A stretch of 64,000 nucleotides of DNA from QKTW01 sp052161885 (lineage in GTDB: Bacteria; Bacteroidota; Bacteroidia; Chitinophagales; Chitinophagaceae): assembly GCA_052161885.1 (NCBI GenBank), contig CP197396.1, positions 1,736,001-1,800,000 of the forward strand, given 5' to 3'. Under the pieces are notes generated by a model. That model saw only the letters and a list, made by a program, of their open reading frames with translations, did not search any database and had not been told where the DNA came from. Shown here piece after piece: positions 1 to 8,763 of this stretch (within the stretch, counting starts at the first letter, position 1; each line of letters starts with the position of its first letter). A program made the position numbers and the translations under genes.

Positions 1-1064
1 AGTGTCAGCTCTTCTGGTTCCTGTTCTATATATGCCGGCAGCTTTTCTTCTGTATGCAGTATGATGTACGCGGTGCCGGTGGCATGCATACGCGCGGTGC
101 GGCCGTTGCGGTGCAGGAACTCTTCGTGGGTAAAAGGCAGGTGGTAATGGATGATATGCTGCACATCTGGTATGTCGAGGCCGCGCGCTGCAAGATCTGT
201 AGCCACAAGGAAGTTAAAGGTGCCGTTGCGGAACTGCGTGAGCACCCGCTCGCGGTCCATCTGCTCCATACCGCCATGGAAGAATATGTTGTCTATGCCT
301 TTCTCTTTGAGCAGTTCGCTCGTGCGCGCTACCGACTCGCGGTGGTTGCAGAATATGATAGCAGAGGTGCTGCCGATACTGCACAACAGGCGGAACAGTG
401 TATTAACCTTATCTTTTTCTTCAGAGTGAACGACTTTCAGCTCCAGCCCTTCTGACCGTACATGCTCTGTTATAAAATCAAGCGTTTCCAGTGTTTCAAC
501 GCCGGTAAACTCAGGTATTTCAACGGCAGCTGTCGCAGAAACAAGTACACGTTTCTTCAGATGCTTCAGTTCACTGATGATATAGGCCATGTCTTCATGA
601 AAGCCCAGGTCCAGCGATTTATCAAACTCGTCGAGCACGAGCGTGTGGATATTATCTATGTCAAAGTTGCCACGCTTCAGGTGATCGGCAATACGGCCGG
701 GAGTACCAATGAGCAGGGATGGCGGCTCGGTAAGGCTCTGTACTTCCAGCAGCATCTGGTGGCCACCGTAGAAGCTGTTTACCTTGTAGCCTGTGTTCAT
801 CTTTTTCCACACTGCCTCTATCTGCAATGCCAGCTCGCGCGATGGCGTAAGGATGAGACATTGTATGCCTTCCTGGTTCTTATTCTTTTTCAGCAGCTCA
901 TACACCGGCATTAAGAACCCAAGGGTTTTCCCCGTGCCTGTGGGCGACAGGAGCAACACATCTTTCTTCTTCAGTATGGCATCATATGCAGCTTCCTGCA
1001 TGGCGTTGAGCGACGGGATACCAAAATTTTCGATCAGCGTGGTGATGTGTTTATTGTGTTGCAT
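1..1064 (-). CDS. DEAD-box-family RNA helicase with a DEFD motif II (C-terminus outside window)
   Basis: ATP-dependent RNA helicase core, starting at the ATG at 1062-1064 and running off the left edge, so about 354 residues are visible. In order: a Q-motif Gln (Q23), Walker A SPTGTGKT (40-47), PSREL motif Ia, GTPGR motif Ib, motif II reading DEFD (145-148) instead of DEAD, SAT motif III, then in the second RecA domain ATDLAARGLD (motif V) and HRNGRTAR (motif VI). All catalytic motifs are intact, so the enzyme should be active. Family membership is certain; the RNA target is unknown. It lacks the DbpA-type tail of the second helicase at 47.5 kb, at least in the visible part. Nothing resembling an operon partner lies upstream. 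Confidence 0.93.
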   Translation of the reverse strand, partial: MQHNKHITTLIENFGIPSLNAMQEAAYDAILKKKDVLLLSPTGTGKTLGFLMPVYELLKKNKNQEGIQCLILTPSRELALQIEAVWKKMNTGYKVNSFYGGHQMLLEVQSLTEPPSLLIGTPGRIADHLKRGNFDIDNIHTLVLDEFDKSLDLGFHEDMAYIISELKHLKKRVLVSATAAVEIPEFTGVETLETLDFITEHVRSEGLELKVVHSEEKDKVNTLFRLLCSIGSTSAIIFCNHRESVARTSELLKEKGIDNIFFHGGMEQMDRERVLTQFRNGTFNFLVATDLAARGLDIPDVQHIIHYHLPFTHEEFLHRNGRTARMHATGTAYIILHTEEKLPAYIEQEPEELT

Positions 1065-1177
1065 GGTGTAAAAGTAATATGACTGCATCAATAATCTGCT
1101 ATGCGGGTTATTGTACGAGAACTGTAAAATCGGCCTACGGTTATCAAAACCGGAGATATATTGCTGTATCTTGAGGT

Positions 1178-1918
1178 ATGCGACTCATTAAGACCCTTAT
1201 CCTTTTTTTGCCGTTACTGCTGTTTGCAGGAGTTGCTCTGTGCCAGGATTCTGTTACAAAATATATTGTCATTGATAGCCTTGTACTGGATAAGAAGATA
1301 CCGGAACACAGATTGTCCGATTGCCGGTATCTTATCAGCGAAGAATTTCGCCTTGAAGAATATAGAACTACAACGTTGATAACAGAAGATAACGATCGTG
1401 ACTGGGATAATGCCTATCGTTTTTTTCATGTAATAATTGGAGTAAGGTTTCGTACAGGAACTTTTCCGGACGTTAATCTCAGAATAGATGATAAAGGCAG
1501 TTCATTTTACCGCAGCGGCGGCGTAGTAATAAAAGGCATTGAGAAAACGACGGATACTGTGCGCATCAGCAAATGGAACGTCTATCACAATTCTCTGCGC
1601 GATTCTTTTAAAGGGAGCGAATACCGGTACATCGTCAAGGATTCAACGCATAAAATGCGCTGTTATGGTTATCGAAAAATCAATTCGGCAACAAAGGAAA
1701 CCCCCGATACAATCAGAAGTATCGTCCTGTTTGTGAATAATAGACGTACAGAAATTCCACTAAACATAAAGGAAAATGAGCCTGAAAAAATAATAGAGCA
1801 CTATTGCCCCGACAAAGAGAATATGGAGAAATACCTGAAGGGACAATATCCTTATAAACAGTTCGTAAGCTCTAATAAAGTTAGCCGGCACTATTATACC
1901 GGGAAACTGGAGCTTTAA
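1178..1918 (+). CDS. Secreted protein of unknown function
   Basis: 246 residues. The N-terminus is a clear type I signal peptide: charged MRLIK, a leucine-rich core, then ALCQ at about 19-22, so the mature protein is periplasmic or surface exposed. The rest is charged and soluble with many Tyr/Arg/Asp residues and no membrane segment; one central stretch (about 105-135) looks like beta-strands. I recognise no family. It stands alone on the + strand between two minus-strand neighbours and ends 11 bp before the stop of the convergent yccF-like gene, with no obvious terminator between them. Confidence 0.75.
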   Translation: MRLIKTLILFLPLLLFAGVALCQDSVTKYIVIDSLVLDKKIPEHRLSDCRYLISEEFRLEEYRTTTLITEDNDRDWDNAYRFFHVIIGVRFRTGTFPDVNLRIDDKGSSFYRSGGVVIKGIEKTTDTVRISKWNVYHNSLRDSFKGSEYRYIVKDSTHKMRCYGYRKINSATKETPDTIRSIVLFVNNRRTEIPLNIKENEPEKIIEHYCPDKENMEKYLKGQYPYKQFVSSNKVSRHYYTGKLEL

Positions 1919-1929
1919 TAAGAAGAAAT

Positions 1930-2298
1930 CTACACCACATCCTTTCCGAACGGCATCATAGATATCTCCACCAGTTTAAAATGCTGGAGGCCAAAAGGTA
2001 TACCGATAACGGTGAGGCAAAGCAATATCCCGAAAAACACATGCACCAATGCTGTGTAAAGGCCGCCACACAGCAGCCAGATAATATTAAACAATAAAGA
2101 AAGACAGCCGGCACTACTTTGTTTGTACACTACCCTCCTGCCAAACGGCCACAATACAAACCCCGCCAGCTTAAAGCATTGCAGTCCCCACGGAATGCCA
2201 ACAATCGTAAAACACAGCAACAGGCCGCCGAACATATAGCCCAATGCAGCCCACAGGCCACCAAACAGCAGCCAGATAAGATTACCAAGAAGGTTCAT
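1930..2298 (-). CDS. yccF: YccF domain-containing inner membrane protein
   Basis: 122 residues forming two tandem copies of the YccF unit. Each has the pattern N-(L/I)IWLL-x-GGL, a hydrophobic span, then the IVGIPWGLQCFKL or VIGIPFGLQHFKL block and a closing PFG motif. Four membrane spans are predicted. Length and two-repeat structure match the known family of small inner-membrane proteins, whose biochemical role is undetermined. It starts 8 bp after the stop of the secreted protein gene at 2307-2732 on the same strand, so the two are probably co-transcribed. Confidence 0.9.
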   Translation of the reverse strand: MNLLGNLIWLLFGGLWAALGYMFGGLLLCFTIVGIPWGLQCFKLAGFVLWPFGRRVVYKQSSAGCLSLLFNIIWLLCGGLYTALVHVFFGILLCLTVIGIPFGLQHFKLVEISMMPFGKDVV

Positions 2299-2306
2299 AA
2301 CAACAA

Positions 2307-2732
2307 TTACATGCAGAATGGAGTCCTCGGGCAGGACATGTTATGCGCATTACGGAAGCTGATCATATCCAGCTTTGAGCTGATGCCGCGCTTCTGCGCA
2401 TCATCGATCATTACCGTGGTAAATTTTTCTATATACCCTTCTGCCGCGGCCCTTCTCTCATCATCATTGGTGCCCTGCTGGTACATACGCATCACACCGT
2501 CATTTATAAAGCCTTTCATACTCTGGTGTACATCCCAGGACATAAAATATCCTGCAGATTTTACCCGGTCGGTGGCAACCTTCAACAGATGGGCCTGGAA
2601 TTCATTCTGAGTGGCTTTATAAGAAACAATATGAGTATGCTGTGCCCTTGTTGTCATCTGTGCAGAAACAACTGTAGAACCAGCCAGCAATACTGCTGCG
2701 GATAAGAGAATTTTATTACGGAAGACTTTCAT
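2307..2732 (-). CDS. Small secreted protein of unknown function
   Basis: 141 residues from the ATG at 2730-2732; the open frame extends 19 codons further upstream, but this start places a clean signal peptide (KVFRNK, hydrophobic core, VVSAQ) at the N-terminus. The mature part is mostly helical and includes a DDERRAAAEGYIEKF segment. It ends in a short Cys-containing tail, SCPRTPFCM, with two cysteines six residues apart that could form a disulfide outside the cytoplasm. No family recognised. It is followed by the yccF-like gene on the same strand. Confidence 0.7.
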   Translation of the reverse strand: MKVFRNKILLSAAVLLAGSTVVSAQMTTRAQHTHIVSYKATQNEFQAHLLKVATDRVKSAGYFMSWDVHQSMKGFINDGVMRMYQQGTNDDERRAAAEGYIEKFTTVMIDDAQKRGISSKLDMISFRNAHNMSCPRTPFCM

Positions 2733-2877
2733 ACCAAAAATGTAATGGCTAATTAAAACTAAATATAAAACACAACGTTTATATTTCAAATAATGCCCTG
2801 ATAAATATTTATATTACGGGAAGTATATTGGTACAATATTTTCATACCTGAAGCAAACTGTATATAGACACCCGGTT

Positions 2878-4011
2878 ATGACAGAGAAAAAAACTTATCC
2901 TTTTTACATAAAAAGCACGGCCGTCCTGCTGAGCTTAATATTATTCATATTTATCCTGTACATATTGCAGGATATCCTTGTGCCATTTGCCTTTGCAGGT
3001 CTTATAGCTATATTGCTTAACCCGCTTAACAACCGTATTGAACGCACCGGGCTGCCGCGTACGCTCTGTATCATCCTTACGATACTCTTTGCACTGGGAT
3101 TGTTTTCGCTGCTTATGTATTTCCTTTCTTCGCAGATCATGAGCTTTGGCGATATGCTGCCGGAGCTGAAGAAAAGATTCGGCATTATCCTGGATCAGGC
3201 GCAGGGGTGGATCAGGCACACATTCGGGGTTTCTACCCGTAAGCAGGTGGCCATGGTAAATGAAGCACTGAACAACAGCAAACAGTATCTCGGGCAGACA
3301 CTCGGCTCGCTGATCGGCATTGTAGGCATTGTCGTGCTCATACCGATCTATGTATTTATGCTCCTTTTCTACAAACCCCTGATCATAAATTTCATTTTCG
3401 AAGTATTTAAAGAGAAACATGCGCAGAAGGTAGACGAAATACTTGGCGAAACGAAAGGGGCTGTGCAGAGCTATATATTCGGCCTGCTGATTGAAACCGC
3501 TATTGTTGCCACGCTTAATGCCCTGGCCCTGATCATTCTCGGTGTAAAATATGCGATCCTTATAGGCGTGATCGGCGGGATACTCAATATGCTGCCTTAT
3601 ATCGGCGGGATCATTGCCATTGCGCTGCCTATACTTATGTCGCTGGTAACGAAAGAAGGTCTTACCACGCCGGTAGCGATACTCTGTTCTTACCTGCTCA
3701 TACAGTTTATAGACAACAATATCCTGGTGCCACGCATCGTATCTTCAAAAGTGCAGATCAATGCACTGATCTCCATCATCATTGTGCTGATGGGCGGTGC
3801 ATTGTGGGGCGTTTCGGGCATGTTCCTGTCCATACCCTTCATTGCCATTCTGAAGATCATTTTTGACCGCATTGACGAGCTTAAACCATGGGGCAAATTG
3901 CTGGGCGATACGATGCCTGACCAACATAAAGTAACCAGCTGGCGACAGAAACTTAACCGGCTGAAAGGAAAGAGAGCTGCCATAGCTGCCACCAAACAAC
4001 CGGAAGCCTGA
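2878..4011 (+). CDS. AI-2E family transporter (TqsA/PerM-like permease)
   Basis: 377 residues. Two N-terminal membrane spans (about 13-55), a third near 65-85, an amphipathic soluble region (about 85-150), then a hydrophobic C-terminal half with about five more spans, including the Gly-rich LPYIGGIIAIALPIL and FIDNNILVPRIV segments typical of the family. A basic tail follows. Members were named for autoinducer-2 export in E. coli TqsA, but many act as other exporters or Na+/H+ antiporters, so the substrate is open. The gene is monocistronic and ends at a strong bidirectional terminator shared with dnaB. Confidence 0.9.
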   Translation: MTEKKTYPFYIKSTAVLLSLILFIFILYILQDILVPFAFAGLIAILLNPLNNRIERTGLPRTLCIILTILFALGLFSLLMYFLSSQIMSFGDMLPELKKRFGIILDQAQGWIRHTFGVSTRKQVAMVNEALNNSKQYLGQTLGSLIGIVGIVVLIPIYVFMLLFYKPLIINFIFEVFKEKHAQKVDEILGETKGAVQSYIFGLLIETAIVATLNALALIILGVKYAILIGVIGGILNMLPYIGGIIAIALPILMSLVTKEGLTTPVAILCSYLLIQFIDNNILVPRIVSSKVQINALISIIIVLMGGALWGVSGMFLSIPFIAILKIIFDRIDELKPWGKLLGDTMPDQHKVTSWRQKLNRLKGKRAAIAATKQPEA

Positions 4012-4020
4012 TAATAAAAA

Positions 4021-4047
4021 GAAGCCTGCAACAATGTTGCAGGCTTC
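4021..4047. terminator. Bidirectional rho-independent terminator between the AI-2E transporter and dnaB
   Basis: A perfect 12-bp stem, GAAGCCTGCAAC / GTTGCAGGCTTC, with a 3-nt AAT loop. A T-rich run follows on the + strand and an A-rich run precedes it (T-rich on the minus strand). It lies between two convergent genes, so it can end both transcripts. Confidence 0.93.
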
Positions 4048-4068
4048 TTTTTATTATTTATTTTCTTT

Positions 4069-5760
4069 CTACCAGGGCGTATCATCCACCGGGGGCGTAC
4101 CTCCCGGCGGCCTGCCAAATGGCGGCTGCATCGGGTCTTCATCGTCCCAGTTCATATCATTGGCTTTTGACTGCATCGTCTGGAAACCACCGGGGATAAA
4201 CATTTTGGAACCACCAAATTCGCTGGGGTCTCTGCGGATACCGGCAGAAGGATTATCCGGCATCGGCGGGAAGTTTCCACCTCCTCCGCCACCGCCAAAG
4301 TTTCCACCGCCACCGCCGCCAAAATCTCCGCCGAATCCACCGAAGTTATCGTCCGGCATATCCACAAATTTCTGGTATTCTTTAATGAAGCGAACCTTGA
4401 TCGTATCTGTAGAACCACTACGGTTTTTCGCTACGTGTATATGTGTTTCCCCTTCTACCGACTGGCCCATCTCATCGTTATTGATGCCATAATACTCAGG
4501 ACGGTACAGGAACATAACCATATCCGCATCCTGCTCGATGGCACCCGATTCACGAAGGTCACTCAGCTGCGGCACTTTGGATTCTTTACGGGATTCTACC
4601 GCACGACTCAGCTGAGACAGTGCAATGATCGGTATTTCCAGTTCTTTTGCCAGTGATTTAAGATCGCGGGATATTTTACTGATCTCCTGCTCGCGGTTAC
4701 CGCCATTACCTACACCCGCAGACATCAGCTGCAGGTAGTCGATCACTATCAGCTGTATATCGTGTTTCTGCTTCAGACGGCGTGCCTTTGCACGAAGTTC
4801 AAAGATGTTCAATGCAGCCTGGTCATCAAGATAAATAGGTGCGGTAGCCAGTTTGTTCATACGCTGCGTGAGCTGTACGAACTCATGCTCCTGCATACGG
4901 CCTTTGGTAATAGCATCCATGCTCACCTCTGTTACGGCCGCCAGCATCCTTTTTACAAGTTCGCCGGCACCCATTTCAAGCGAGAAGAACGCTACAGGAA
5001 AAGGCTTTTCAGAATTCATCGCTGCATTCATCGCCAGGTTCAGCGTAAAGGCCGTTTTACCCACCGCAGGACGTGCCGCGACGATGATCAACGCATTTTT
5101 CTGCCAGCCGGATGTAAGTTTGTTCAGCGCTGTAAAGCCGGTAGGCACACCCGTTACGTCTGTCTTTTTATTTTTTGCCTCTTCAATTTCATGAATGGTC
5201 TGCACCATTACTTCCTTGAGGCTTTTAAAGTTTTTGCGCAGGTGCTTATCGGTGATCTCGTACAGATTTGCTTCTGCCTTGTCCAGCAGGTCAAAAACAT
5301 CGGTGCTGTCTTCGTATGCATCGGCAATCACAGCACCGGAGATACGTATCAGTTCGCGCTGGATGAATTTCTCCATTACAAGGCGGGCATGCGCTTCTAC
5401 GTGTGCGCTCGACACCACACTCATTGTAAGCCTCGTAATATAGTAGGCTCCGCCCACAATTTCCAGCTCACCGGTTTTTCTCAGTTCTTCAGTTACAGTC
5501 AGCAGATCCACCGGCATCCCTTTGTCGAAGAGATTACGGATGGAAGCATATATTTTCTGGTTAGCGTCTACGTAAAAACAATCCGGGCTCTGTATAATTT
5601 CAAGTACTTCTGCAAGCTTGTCTTTCTCAAGCATAATGGCCCCAAGTACGGCCTCCTCCAGCTCAGGTGCCTGTGGCGGCACTTTTCCGTACACCAGCGA
5701 ACTCAGGTCAGGTTTAGGTTTTCGCGGTGCACCAAAATCCTTCTTAATATTAACAGCCAT
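4069..5760 (-). CDS. dnaB: Replicative DNA helicase DnaB with a glycine-rich, acidic-tipped C-terminal tail
   Basis: 563 residues. The N-terminal helical primase-binding domain spans about 30-170. The RecA-like helicase domain follows, with Walker A ARPAVGKT (229-236), the SLEMGAGELVKRML block, the DYLQLM Walker B and the SQLSRAVESR arginine/sensor region. No intein interrupts it. DnaB unwinds the fork and pairs with DnaG, encoded at 54-56 kb. The last ~97 residues are unusual: a GGGG-rich linker from about 467, then a Pro/Asp-rich end closing in VDDTPW, resembling the disordered linker and acidic tip of SSB. The 588-bp region upstream carries DnaA-box-like sequences. Confidence 0.97.
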   Translation of the reverse strand: MAVNIKKDFGAPRKPKPDLSSLVYGKVPPQAPELEEAVLGAIMLEKDKLAEVLEIIQSPDCFYVDANQKIYASIRNLFDKGMPVDLLTVTEELRKTGELEIVGGAYYITRLTMSVVSSAHVEAHARLVMEKFIQRELIRISGAVIADAYEDSTDVFDLLDKAEANLYEITDKHLRKNFKSLKEVMVQTIHEIEEAKNKKTDVTGVPTGFTALNKLTSGWQKNALIIVAARPAVGKTAFTLNLAMNAAMNSEKPFPVAFFSLEMGAGELVKRMLAAVTEVSMDAITKGRMQEHEFVQLTQRMNKLATAPIYLDDQAALNIFELRAKARRLKQKHDIQLIVIDYLQLMSAGVGNGGNREQEISKISRDLKSLAKELEIPIIALSQLSRAVESRKESKVPQLSDLRESGAIEQDADMVMFLYRPEYYGINNDEMGQSVEGETHIHVAKNRSGSTDTIKVRFIKEYQKFVDMPDDNFGGFGGDFGGGGGGNFGGGGGGGNFPPMPDNPSAGIRRDPSEFGGSKMFIPGGFQTMQSKANDMNWDDEDPMQPPFGRPPGGTPPVDDTPW

Positions 5761-5996
5761 GAATTATATAAAATGCAAATGGATTAATGAATGGTTCTCT
5801 TGATTTAGTTTCGTCTTTAAGTGTTATGGTCAGCAGGTATTCCCGGCTGCATGCATTTCGTCTTTTCTAATGTTACCCCAATATTAAAATAACGTTAAGC
5901 CGGCAGCGAAGGACTAATGTATAATCGAAAAACAAGAGCGCAAAAAAAATGGAAGCATATAATTATAATCCATCAATACACTGGTTGTCCCCAATC

Positions 5997-6092
5997 TTCT
6001 CCACACAAAGGTCTGCTTTTAGCACAACAATTCACATAATAGTTCCGGAACTAACAGGTTATACACCCGTTATTCACAATTAATGTGCATAA
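5997..6092. promoter_or_regulatory. Cluster of DnaA-box-like 9-mers
   Basis: Relative to the DnaA box TTATNCACA: TTCTCCACA at 5997-6005 (one mismatch), TTATACACC at 6059-6067 (one mismatch), TTATTCACA at 6070-6078 (match), and TTATGCACA on the minus strand at 6084-6092 (match). Three lie within 34 bp. They could mark the replication origin or a DnaA-controlled promoter for dnaB. This was found by eye; no genome-wide background frequency or GC skew was computed. Confidence 0.5.
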
Positions 6093-6152
6093 ATGTTCTT
6101 TCTCCAACCCGGCCTAAAAAGGATGCAATTTGCTATTATCAGGTACGAGGGT

Positions 6153-6290
6153 GAAGATTTGAGCATTGAGATATGAGTATTGAGATTACGACGTGATTCC
6201 ATTGAAAAACGTCAGTTTCGAAATATAATATCTGTAGGTCCTCATTTGCCGGGGCACATGCTCACATCTTAATCCTCATATCTCATATCC
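6153..6290. repeat. Facing pair of module A dispersed repeat arms
   Basis: The arm at 6153-6188 reads forward (GAGCATTGAGATATGAGTAT core). The arm at 6256-6290 reads in reverse, its complement containing GGATATGAGATATGAGGATT. They face each other across about 67 bp. Both resemble the module A sequence found near 15.5, 42.6, 43.6, 44.2, 45.4 and 51.3 kb. No module B copy is visible here. Confidence 0.6.
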
Positions 6291-6320
6291 AACGCATTCC
6301 CACATTCTCCATTAACCCGT

Positions 6321-6328
6321 TATCTTTA
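6321..6328 (+). promoter_or_regulatory. Putative -7 element for pheT (TATCTTTA)
   Basis: One mismatch from the Bacteroidota -7 consensus TAnnTTTG, about 20 bp before the pheT ATG. No convincing -33 TTTG was seen. Confidence 0.4.
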
Positions 6329-6348
6329 CACAAATTTTTTCCCGACAA

Positions 6349-8763
6349 ATGATCATTTCGTACGAATGGCTGCTGAACTATCTCCCGGAAGCCCTGCCTG
6401 TAGCTGAACTGAGCAAGATACTGACATCGATAGGACTGGAAGTAGAAGCTGTAGAAACTGTTGAAGCCGTAAAAGGCAGCCTGGAAGGCCTCGTTATAGG
6501 CCACGTCCTTACCTGCGAAAAACACCCGAATGCCGATAAATTAAGTGTTACCACTGTAGACGTAGGCACCGGAACACCGCTGAACATCGTGTGTGGCGCG
6601 CCCAATGTAGCCGCAGGCCAGAAAGTGGTGGTTGCCACAGTCGGCACTACTGTTCATCCTACAGAAGGCGATCCGTTTCTTATAAAAAAAGCAAAAATAC
6701 GTGGCGCAGAAAGCGAAGGTATGATCTGCGCAGAAGATGAAATAGGCCTCGGTAAAAGCCATGCCGGTATTATGATCCTGCCGGAAGATGCTGTTGTAGG
6801 TACTCCTGCCAAAAAATATTTCAACATACCCGACGCCGATTTTGCCATACATATAGGGCTCACCCCCAACCGCTCAGACGCCATGAGCCATACGGGCGTG
6901 GCACGCGATATCTGTGCTTATCTTACGCATCATCGCAGCGCTGCTTACAAGCCTGTATTGCCTGCGGTAAGTCTTCCTGCTTCCGACAACAGCATGCAGG
7001 TAAAAGTAACGGTTGAAGCAACAGAAGCATGTCCTCGCTATACCGGTATCTGCATCAGCAATGTTACCGTCGGCCCTTCTCCGGAATGGCTGCAGCAGCG
7101 GCTCAAAGCCATTGACCTGCGCCCCATCAACAATATCGTAGATATTACCAATTTCGTACTGCATGAATACGGGCAACCATTGCACGCATTTGATGCAGCA
7201 CAGATAAAAGGCAGCGAGATACATGTCCGTTTCCTGCCGGAGGGAAGCAAATTCGTTACCCTCGATGAAAAAGAACGTACCCTGCAGGGCAATGACCTGA
7301 TGATCTGCGACGCTATTGAAGGCATGTGTATTGCAGGCGTTTTCGGCGGACTGCACAGCGGTATTACCGAGGGCACAAAACAGGTGTTCCTGGAAAGCGC
7401 TTACTTCCACCCCACTTTTATCCGTCGCACATCATTGCATCATGGGCTTCGTACGGATGCTGCCACTCATTTTGAAAAAGGTGTAGATATAAACAATGTA
7501 ATCCCGGCACTGGAGCGCGCTGCTGCCCTGATCGTTGAGATTGCCGGCGGCACCATTGCATCTGCAGTAACCGATGTATATCCTGCTCCTGTTGCGCAAG
7601 CTCAGGTTACATTTACCTGCGAGTATATCCGCCGCATCTGCGGAAAAGATTATGCTGCAGCAACGATAAAAGAGATTCTTGAGGCGCTGAACTTTGTCTT
7701 CCTGAAAGAAGAAGGGGAAACATTTACCGTTCAGGTGCCTTCCAATAAAACCGATGTGCTGCAACCTGCAGATATTGCAGAGGAGGTGCTGCGCATAGAC
7801 GGACTGGACAATGTTGCCATTCCCGGCAGACTTAATATTGCACTTGCAAAAGCATTGCCCAACGATCGCGAACAACGTGAAAAACTGGCAGAACTGCTCT
7901 GCGGATCAGGCTTCCAGGAGATTGTTACCAATTCAATCGTCAACAGCAAATTCTACCCCGACCGTACAGACCTGGTGCGTATGCTCAACAGCCTGAGCAG
8001 CGAGCTGGATGTAATGCGCCCGTCTATGCTGGAAAGCGGACTGGAAGTGGTTCAATACAATGTAAACCGTAAAAGCCAGGACCTTGCACTGTTTGAGTTC
8101 GGGAAAACATATGTGCAGCCGGAGCAAGGAAAATACCAGGAAGATGTGCAGCTGGCACTGTGGGTAACCGGTAACGCTGTAAAAGCCCAGTGGAACCAGA
8201 AAGCAGCTGCCGCAGATATCTATTACCTGAAAGGTATACTGCAGAACCTGATGCAGGTATCGGGCATTAAATCTGTACAACTCTCATACGAAGAGCAGGA
8301 TGGAAATCTTACGGCGATATGGAAGTGGAAAAACCAGGTTTTGTGCACTGCTGCGCAGATACCAGGCCAGAAACTGGCACAATTCGACATAAAACAGGAT
8401 GTATGTTTTGCAGCAATAAACTGGCAACTGTGGCTTAATGCGCTGGCCAGCAACAAAATTGTTTACACAGAAGTTCCAAAGTTCCCGGCAGTGCAGCGCG
8501 ACCTTGCCATTATACTGGACAAAGCTGTAAGCTACCAGGACGTGAAGAAAGTAACCGAACAGCAGAAAATAGCGTTCATGCAATCTTTTGACCTGTTTGA
8601 TGTATTTGAAAGCGAAAAGCTGGGCGCAGACAAGAAGTCATATGCATTGAGCTATACGTTCCAGTTACAGGACCGCACCCTTACGGATGCAGAAATAGAA
8701 CAGGTGATGAAAGACCTCATGCAGGCCTACAAAACCAAACTGCAGGCACAAATACGTGAGTAA
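6349..8763 (+). CDS. pheT: Phenylalanine--tRNA ligase beta subunit
   Basis: 804 residues, the usual full length. It joins phenylalanine to tRNA-Phe as an (alpha-beta)2 tetramer with PheS, whose gene is not in this window. Domains in order: N-terminal segment, EMAP-type tRNA-binding domain (about 40-150), B3/B4 editing domain (about 210-400, with the conserved RPINNIVDITNF block), B5 domain (about 405-475), the catalytic-like core, and a C-terminal ferredoxin-like anticodon-binding domain (about 705-800, starting at KFPAVQRDLAI). It leads a four-gene run in which successive genes overlap by 1-8 bp; its TAA overlaps the ATG of the next gene. Confidence 0.98.
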   Translation: MIISYEWLLNYLPEALPVAELSKILTSIGLEVEAVETVEAVKGSLEGLVIGHVLTCEKHPNADKLSVTTVDVGTGTPLNIVCGAPNVAAGQKVVVATVGTTVHPTEGDPFLIKKAKIRGAESEGMICAEDEIGLGKSHAGIMILPEDAVVGTPAKKYFNIPDADFAIHIGLTPNRSDAMSHTGVARDICAYLTHHRSAAYKPVLPAVSLPASDNSMQVKVTVEATEACPRYTGICISNVTVGPSPEWLQQRLKAIDLRPINNIVDITNFVLHEYGQPLHAFDAAQIKGSEIHVRFLPEGSKFVTLDEKERTLQGNDLMICDAIEGMCIAGVFGGLHSGITEGTKQVFLESAYFHPTFIRRTSLHHGLRTDAATHFEKGVDINNVIPALERAAALIVEIAGGTIASAVTDVYPAPVAQAQVTFTCEYIRRICGKDYAAATIKEILEALNFVFLKEEGETFTVQVPSNKTDVLQPADIAEEVLRIDGLDNVAIPGRLNIALAKALPNDREQREKLAELLCGSGFQEIVTNSIVNSKFYPDRTDLVRMLNSLSSELDVMRPSMLESGLEVVQYNVNRKSQDLALFEFGKTYVQPEQGKYQEDVQLALWVTGNAVKAQWNQKAAAADIYYLKGILQNLMQVSGIKSVQLSYEEQDGNLTAIWKWKNQVLCTAAQIPGQKLAQFDIKQDVCFAAINWQLWLNALASNKIVYTEVPKFPAVQRDLAIILDKAVSYQDVKKVTEQQKIAFMQSFDLFDVFESEKLGADKKSYALSYTFQLQDRTLTDAEIEQVMKDLMQAYKTKLQAQIRE

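Larger units (their letters stand above)
5761..6348. other. 588-bp divergent intergenic region with DnaA-box-like cluster and repeat arms
   Basis: Largest gene-free interval in the window, between divergent dnaB and pheT. From left to right it holds an A/T-rich stretch (about 5880-5980), DnaA-box-like 9-mers between 5997 and 6092, a pair of facing module A repeat arms (6153-6188 and 6256-6290), and a -7-like TATCTTTA before pheT. No convincing ORF or RNA gene was seen. Confidence 0.7.
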
